Shown: piece after piece, positions 5,413 through 8,808 of the stretch
Layout: each line of letters begins with the position of its first letter
Numbering within the stretch: position 1 is the stretch's first letter
NCBI GenBank assembly: GCA_002339345.1
Contig: DDKM01000031.1
Span: forward strand, 1-8,808
Source of the DNA: Firmicutes bacterium UBA2598
GTDB lineage: Bacteria > Bacillota > PH28-bin88
DNA: 8,808 nt
Direction of reading: 5' to 3'
Program-made: the position numbers and the translations under genes
The notes under the pieces: generated by a model
Databases searched by the model: none
Told to the model about the DNA's origin: nothing
The model's input: the letters and a program-made list of their open reading frames with translations, nothing else

Positions 5413-7086
5413 ATGACAACGGAAATCCGGGCTCCCCGGGGGAGCCAGCTTACCTGCAAGGGATGGGTGCAGGAGGCGGCCATGCGGATGCTGATGAACA
5501 ACCTGGACCCGGCGGTGGCGGAGGATCCGGCCAACCTGGTGGTATACGGCGGATCCGGCAAGGCTGCCCGCAACTGGGACGCCTTTCACACTATCATCCA
5601 CACCCTGCAGGAACTGGCGAACGACGAAACCTTGCTGGTTCAAAGCGGTAAACCGGTAGCGGTGTTTAAAAGCCATCCCGACGCCCCCAGGGTGATGTTG
5701 GCCAACTCCAACCTGGTCCCCCGCTGGGCCACCTGGGAACATTTCTGGGAATTGGAACAAAAGGGCCTGATGATGTTCGGCCAGATGACTGCCGGCAGCT
5801 GGATCTATATCGGCACCCAGGGAATCATCCAGGGCACTTACGAGACCCTGGCGGAACTGGCCCGGCAGCACTTCGGCGGGACGCTGCGGGGCAGGTGGGT
5901 GCTCACCGGCGGCATGGGTGGCATGGGCGGCGCCCAACCCCTGGCGGTGACCATGAACGACGGGGTATGCCTGGATGTGGAGGTGGATGCCCAGCGCATC
6001 CAGCGGCGTATCAACCAGCGGTTCTGTGACAGGATGGCCTACAACCTGGATGAGGCCCTGGCCATGGTCATGGAAGCGGTGCAAGCCCAGAAACCCCTGT
6101 CGGTGGGTCTGGTGGGCAATGCCGCCGAGGTGTTCCCGGAACTGGTGCGGCGGGGCATCGTGCCTGATGTGGTTACCGATCAGACCTCGGCCCACGACCC
6201 GCTCCACGGGTACGTGCCCGCCGGGATCAGCCTGGAAGCGGCCATTAAATTGCGCCATAGCGATCCGGTGACCTACCAGGAAATGGCCTACCGGTCTATG
6301 GCCGTTCACGTCCAGGCCATGCTGGACCTGCAAAAAATGGGGTCCATCGTGTTCGATTACGGCAACAACATCCGGGCCCAGGCCCAAAAGGCCGGTGTGG
6401 CCAATGCCTTTGATTTCCCCGGTTTTGTGCCGGCCTTTATCCGTCCGCTGTTCTGCGAGGGCAAAGGGCCTTTCCGGTGGGTGGCCCTGTCCGGCGACCC
6501 GGCGGATATCCATAAAACCGATGCCGTCATTTTGAAGGAGTTTGCCTATAACCAATCCCTGTGCCGCTGGATCAGGTTGGCCCAGGAACGGATTTCCTTC
6601 CAGGGCCTGCCCGCCCGCATCTGCTGGCTGGGCTACGGGGAACGGGCCCGTTTTGCCCGCATTATCAATGAAATGGTGCGCACCGGCGAGATCAGCGCAC
6701 CCGTCGTCTTCGGGCGGGACCACCTGGACTGCGGGTCGGTGGCTTCTCCCAACCGGGAAACCGAGAGCATGCTGGATGGCAGTGACGCGGTGGCGGACTG
6801 GCCCATTCTCAATGCCTTGATTAATGCTGTAGGAGGGGCTTCCTGGGTGTCGGTGCACCAAGGCGGCGGAGTCGGTATGGGTTATTCCCTCCATGCCGGG
6901 ATGGTAATCGTGGCCGATGGCACCCCGGAAGCGGACCGGCGGCTGGAGCGGGTGTTGACCACCGACCCGGGAATGGGTATCGCCCGCCACGCCGATGCCG
7001 GGTATCCCCTGGCCAAGGAATTTGCCCTGCGCCATGGAGTAAAAATTCCCATGCTGGTGCCGGTGGGAGGGGAAAACCGTGGCTAA
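5413..7086 (+). CDS. hutU: urocanate hydratase (urocanase)
   Basis: A cytoplasmic NAD-dependent enzyme that hydrates urocanate to 4-imidazolone-5-propanoate, step two of histidine breakdown. The 557-aa product has the normal family length. It starts with the typical EIRAPRGSQLTCKGW (4-18), has the glycine-rich GGMGGMGGAQ (166-175), and carries the urocanase signature FQGLPARICWLGYGERAR (396-413), including the conserved Cys404. The later SVHQGGGVGMGYSLHAG stretch (480-496) is also typical. Two ATGs compete, 5407 and 5413. I chose 5413 because AGGAGG (5399-5404) is 8 bases away, whereas for 5407 the site is too close. The gene leads the hut operon behind a terminator-containing leader, and its end overlaps ftcD by 8 bp, which suggests coupled translation. 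The identification is secure. Confidence 0.97.
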   Translation: MTTEIRAPRGSQLTCKGWVQEAAMRMLMNNLDPAVAEDPANLVVYGGSGKAARNWDAFHTIIHTLQELANDETLLVQSGKPVAVFKSHPDAPRVMLANSNLVPRWATWEHFWELEQKGLMMFGQMTAGSWIYIGTQGIIQGTYETLAELARQHFGGTLRGRWVLTGGMGGMGGAQPLAVTMNDGVCLDVEVDAQRIQRRINQRFCDRMAYNLDEALAMVMEAVQAQKPLSVGLVGNAAEVFPELVRRGIVPDVVTDQTSAHDPLHGYVPAGISLEAAIKLRHSDPVTYQEMAYRSMAVHVQAMLDLQKMGSIVFDYGNNIRAQAQKAGVANAFDFPGFVPAFIRPLFCEGKGPFRWVALSGDPADIHKTDAVILKEFAYNQSLCRWIRLAQERISFQGLPARICWLGYGERARFARIINEMVRTGEISAPVVFGRDHLDCGSVASPNRETESMLDGSDAVADWPILNALINAVGGASWVSVHQGGGVGMGYSLHAGMVIVADGTPEADRRLERVLTTDPGMGIARHADAGYPLAKEFALRHGVKIPMLVPVGGENRG

Positions 7087-7972
7087 AATAGTGGAGTGCG
7101 TTCCAAACTTCAGTGAAGGCCGCCGCCGGGAGGTGGTGGAAGCAATCATCCAGCCCTTCCGGGAAACCGCCGGTGTCAAATTGCTGGATTATTCCCTGGA
7201 CCAGGACCACAACCGGTCGGTGGTGACGGTGGTGGGTGAACCGGAACCCTTGAAGGAGGCTGTTTTTCAGGCCATTGCCCTGGCTGCCCGGCTGATTGAT
7301 CTGAATCAGCACCAGGGGGAACATCCCCGCATGGGGGCTGCCGATGTGGTGCCTTTCATCCCGGTCCGGGATGTTACCATGGCGGATTGCGTGAGCATGA
7401 GCAGGGAACTGGGTGAACGGGTGGGCCGGGAGCTTAATATTCCCGTTTACCTGTATGAAGAAGCGGCTGCTATGCCCCACCGGCAGAACCTGGCCGATAT
7501 CCGTAAAGGACAGTTCGAGGGGTTCAGCCAGAAGATCCAGCAACCCGGCTGGCAGCCCGATTTTGGGCCGGGGCAGGTGCATCCCACCGCCGGGGTAACC
7601 GCCATCGGAGCCCGCATGCCCCTGATCGCCTATAACATCAACCTGGGTAAAGCTGATAAAACTGTAGCTGACCAGATTGCCAAAAGGATCCGCTATGCCG
7701 GCGGCGGCTTGCGCTATGTCAAGGCGGTGGGGGTTTACCTCAAGGAAAGGGAAATGGCCCAGGTGTCCATCAATATGACCAATTATGTACAGACAGCACT
7801 GTACCAGGTTTTTGAAATGGTGAAAGTGGAGGCCAGGCGGTATGGGGTGCCGGTGGTGGGCAGCGAGATTGTGGGCCTGGTTCCGGCTGCAGCTTTGCTG
7901 GATGCCGCCGCCTATTACCTGCAATTGGAGGGATTTTCACCGCAACAGGTGCTGGAGAACCGGCTGGAGTAG
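7079..7972 (+). CDS. ftcD: glutamate formimidoyltransferase
   Basis: It transfers the formimino group of N-formimino-L-glutamate to tetrahydrofolate, giving glutamate and 5-formimino-THF. The 297-aa protein equals the formiminotransferase part of the bifunctional animal FTCD; the cyclodeaminase is a separate gene here. It opens with the family hallmark CVPNFSEGR (7-15) and has HPRMGAADVVPFIPV (82-96), where His82 corresponds to the catalytic histidine of the mammalian enzyme. QVHPTAGVTAIGAR (166-179) is also typical. The start is GTG at 7079, inside the last codons of hutU, with GGGAGGGG (7065-7072) as ribosome site. The GTG start and 8-bp overlap point to translational coupling with hutU. 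Using this enzyme means the formimino carbon enters the folate pool and is not released as formamide or formate. Confidence 0.96.
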   Translation: MAKIVECVPNFSEGRRREVVEAIIQPFRETAGVKLLDYSLDQDHNRSVVTVVGEPEPLKEAVFQAIALAARLIDLNQHQGEHPRMGAADVVPFIPVRDVTMADCVSMSRELGERVGRELNIPVYLYEEAAAMPHRQNLADIRKGQFEGFSQKIQQPGWQPDFGPGQVHPTAGVTAIGARMPLIAYNINLGKADKTVADQIAKRIRYAGGGLRYVKAVGVYLKEREMAQVSINMTNYVQTALYQVFEMVKVEARRYGVPVVGSEIVGLVPAAALLDAAAYYLQLEGFSPQQVLENRLE

Positions 7973-8060
7973 CGGGTGGGATGTTTTTATCTTGGGATAG
8001 CCTTTACCGGCTCGGTCTAGATTTCGGAAGCGATGTGGTTAGTTCAAGGAGGTTTGCACC

Positions 8061-8693
8061 ATGTTTCATGACTATACCATCAGGGATTTCGCCCGGGTGG
8101 TGGCTTCCGATGCTCCTGCCCCCGGTGGCGGCACGGTGGCGGCTATCTGTGCAGCGCTGGGCGGAGCCTTGGTTGCCATGGTGGCCAGTCTTACCCTGGG
8201 CAAGCCCAAGTTTGCCCAGGTGGAGGAAACCATGCAGGATCTCCGCACCCGGGCGGCAGAGTTGCAGGAGCGGCTGCTTTTGCTGGGCGCGGAAGATACC
8301 ATGGCCTTTAACCGGGTAATGGCGGCCTACGGGTTGCCCAAAACAACCGATGCTGAGAAAGCTGCCCGCAGCGAGGCCATCCAGACGGCCACCCTGGCGG
8401 CGGCCCAGGTACCCGTGGAGGTGGCGGAAAGGGCATATGCCCTGATGGAGATGGCAGAAACGGCAGCCACTCAAGGAAACCCCAACGCGTTAAGCGATGC
8501 TGGGGTAGCCCTGGTAATTGCAGCAGCTAGCCTGCGGGGAGCGGTGCTCAATGTGCTCATCAACCTGGGTGGAATTAAAGATGAAAATTTGCGGCGAGAA
8601 CTGGGGGATAAGGCCCTGACACTGGAGCAAAAGGCAGCGGCGCTGGAACAGCGGGTGTATCGGGACATCCAAAGGCGTTTGGGATATCAATAA
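8061..8693 (+). CDS. fchA: formimidoyltetrahydrofolate cyclodeaminase / methenyl-THF cyclohydrolase family protein
   Basis: A member of the FTCD C-terminal (cyclodeaminase/cyclohydrolase) family, 210 aa, the usual length for the stand-alone form. Visible hallmarks: SDAPAPGGGTVAAICAALGGAL (16-37), the AEDTMAF motif (77-83, with Asp79), and GNPNALSDAGVA (139-150). Next to ftcD and hutI its likely reaction is 5-formimino-THF to 5,10-methenyl-THF plus ammonia. Homologues called FchA in acetogens hydrolyse methenyl-THF, and sequence alone does not exclude that activity. The start is supported by AAGGAGG (8046-8052), 8 bases before the ATG. An 88-bp gap separates it from ftcD; I see no promoter or terminator there, so co-transcription is probable. 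HutI begins 12 bases after its stop. Confidence 0.93.
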   Translation: MFHDYTIRDFARVVASDAPAPGGGTVAAICAALGGALVAMVASLTLGKPKFAQVEETMQDLRTRAAELQERLLLLGAEDTMAFNRVMAAYGLPKTTDAEKAARSEAIQTATLAAAQVPVEVAERAYALMEMAETAATQGNPNALSDAGVALVIAAASLRGAVLNVLINLGGIKDENLRRELGDKALTLEQKAAALEQRVYRDIQRRLGYQ

Positions 8694-8705
8694 GTGGGGG
8701 GGGAG

Positions 8706-8808
8706 ATGGCGTTGGGTAGGGTTGCTGCAGACCTGGTAGTCCGGAACATCGGCCAGCTGGTGACGGTAGCCGGGCAAGGATGCGGCTGTGTAAGGGATCG
8801 GCTGGAAA
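8706..8808 (+). CDS. hutI: imidazolonepropionase, N-terminal part, cut at the window edge
   Basis: Only the first 34 codons are present. The product begins MALGRVAADLVVRNIGQLVT and continues through VAGQGCGCVRDRLE. The ADLVVRNIGQLVT stretch is typical of the N-terminal beta-sandwich of HutI and related amidohydrolases, and the hut neighbours strongly favour imidazolonepropionase (4-imidazolone-5-propanoate to N-formiminoglutamate). The metal-binding residues lie beyond the window. A run of eight G residues (8696-8703) followed by AG serves as ribosome site 12 bases after fchA, so the gene belongs to the same operon. Assignment rests on a short fragment plus context. Confidence 0.8.
   Translation, partial: MALGRVAADLVVRNIGQLVTVAGQGCGCVRDRLE

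Noticed and set aside
5314..7179. Very long open frame (621 codons) on the minus strand opposite hutU
   Set aside because: It is a shadow of a GC-rich, strongly conserved gene. hutU carries the full urocanase signature, and the antisense product has low-complexity His/Gly/Pro-rich composition.
6821..7924. 367-codon minus-strand frame opposite ftcD and the end of hutU
   Set aside because: Antisense shadow of two confidently identified genes; no ribosome site or recognisable domain.
7981..8319. 112-codon plus-strand frame starting in the ftcD-fchA gap
   Set aside because: Most of it overlaps fchA in another frame, and the product has low-complexity Trp/Arg/Pro-rich composition. fchA has a better ribosome site and clear family motifs.

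Overview
The window looks like chromosomal DNA from a mid-GC Gram-positive bacterium. The closest type is probably the Desulfotomaculum/Pelotomaculum/Moorella-like Firmicutes, but this is an inference and not a species call. It rests on near-consensus sigma-A promoters, strong Shine-Dalgarno sites (AAGGAGG, AAAGGAG), a copper-amine-oxidase N-terminal-like domain on an exported protein, and an anaerobe-style histidine pathway that passes the formimino group to tetrahydrofolate.

Layout. Bases 1-200 hold no convincing gene. They contain several inverted repeats and end in a clear rightward intrinsic terminator, so they may be the 3' part of a structured RNA or the 3' end of an upstream transcript. 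Bases 207-387 are a control region: an AT-rich stretch, a TTGACA-17-TATATT promoter, and two Fur-box-like operators, one between -35 and -10 and one just past the expected transcription start. Bases 388-4663 are a three-gene ferric-iron ABC importer: a FutA/FbpA-type binding protein with an extra N-terminal domain, a fused two-domain permease, and an ATPase with a C-terminal TOBE-like region.

Bases 4664-5412 are a complex intergenic region. A 55-codon gene of unknown function lies on the minus strand behind a very good ribosome binding site. A minus-strand terminator lies to its right. On the plus strand an extended -10 promoter is followed by a leader of about 110 nt to an intrinsic terminator and then a second, adjacent 9-bp hairpin. 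Only after these does the histidine utilization operon begin.

Bases 5413-8808 encode hutU (urocanase), ftcD (glutamate formimidoyltransferase), fchA (formimino-THF cyclodeaminase family) and the first 34 codons of hutI (imidazolonepropionase), which runs off the right edge. Together they convert urocanate to glutamate, ammonia and 5,10-methenyl-THF. HutH, which makes urocanate, is not in the window. The points most worth checking are the binding-protein fusion without a lipobox, the double Fur operator, the terminator-containing hut leader, the structured RNA at the left edge and the orphan small gene.
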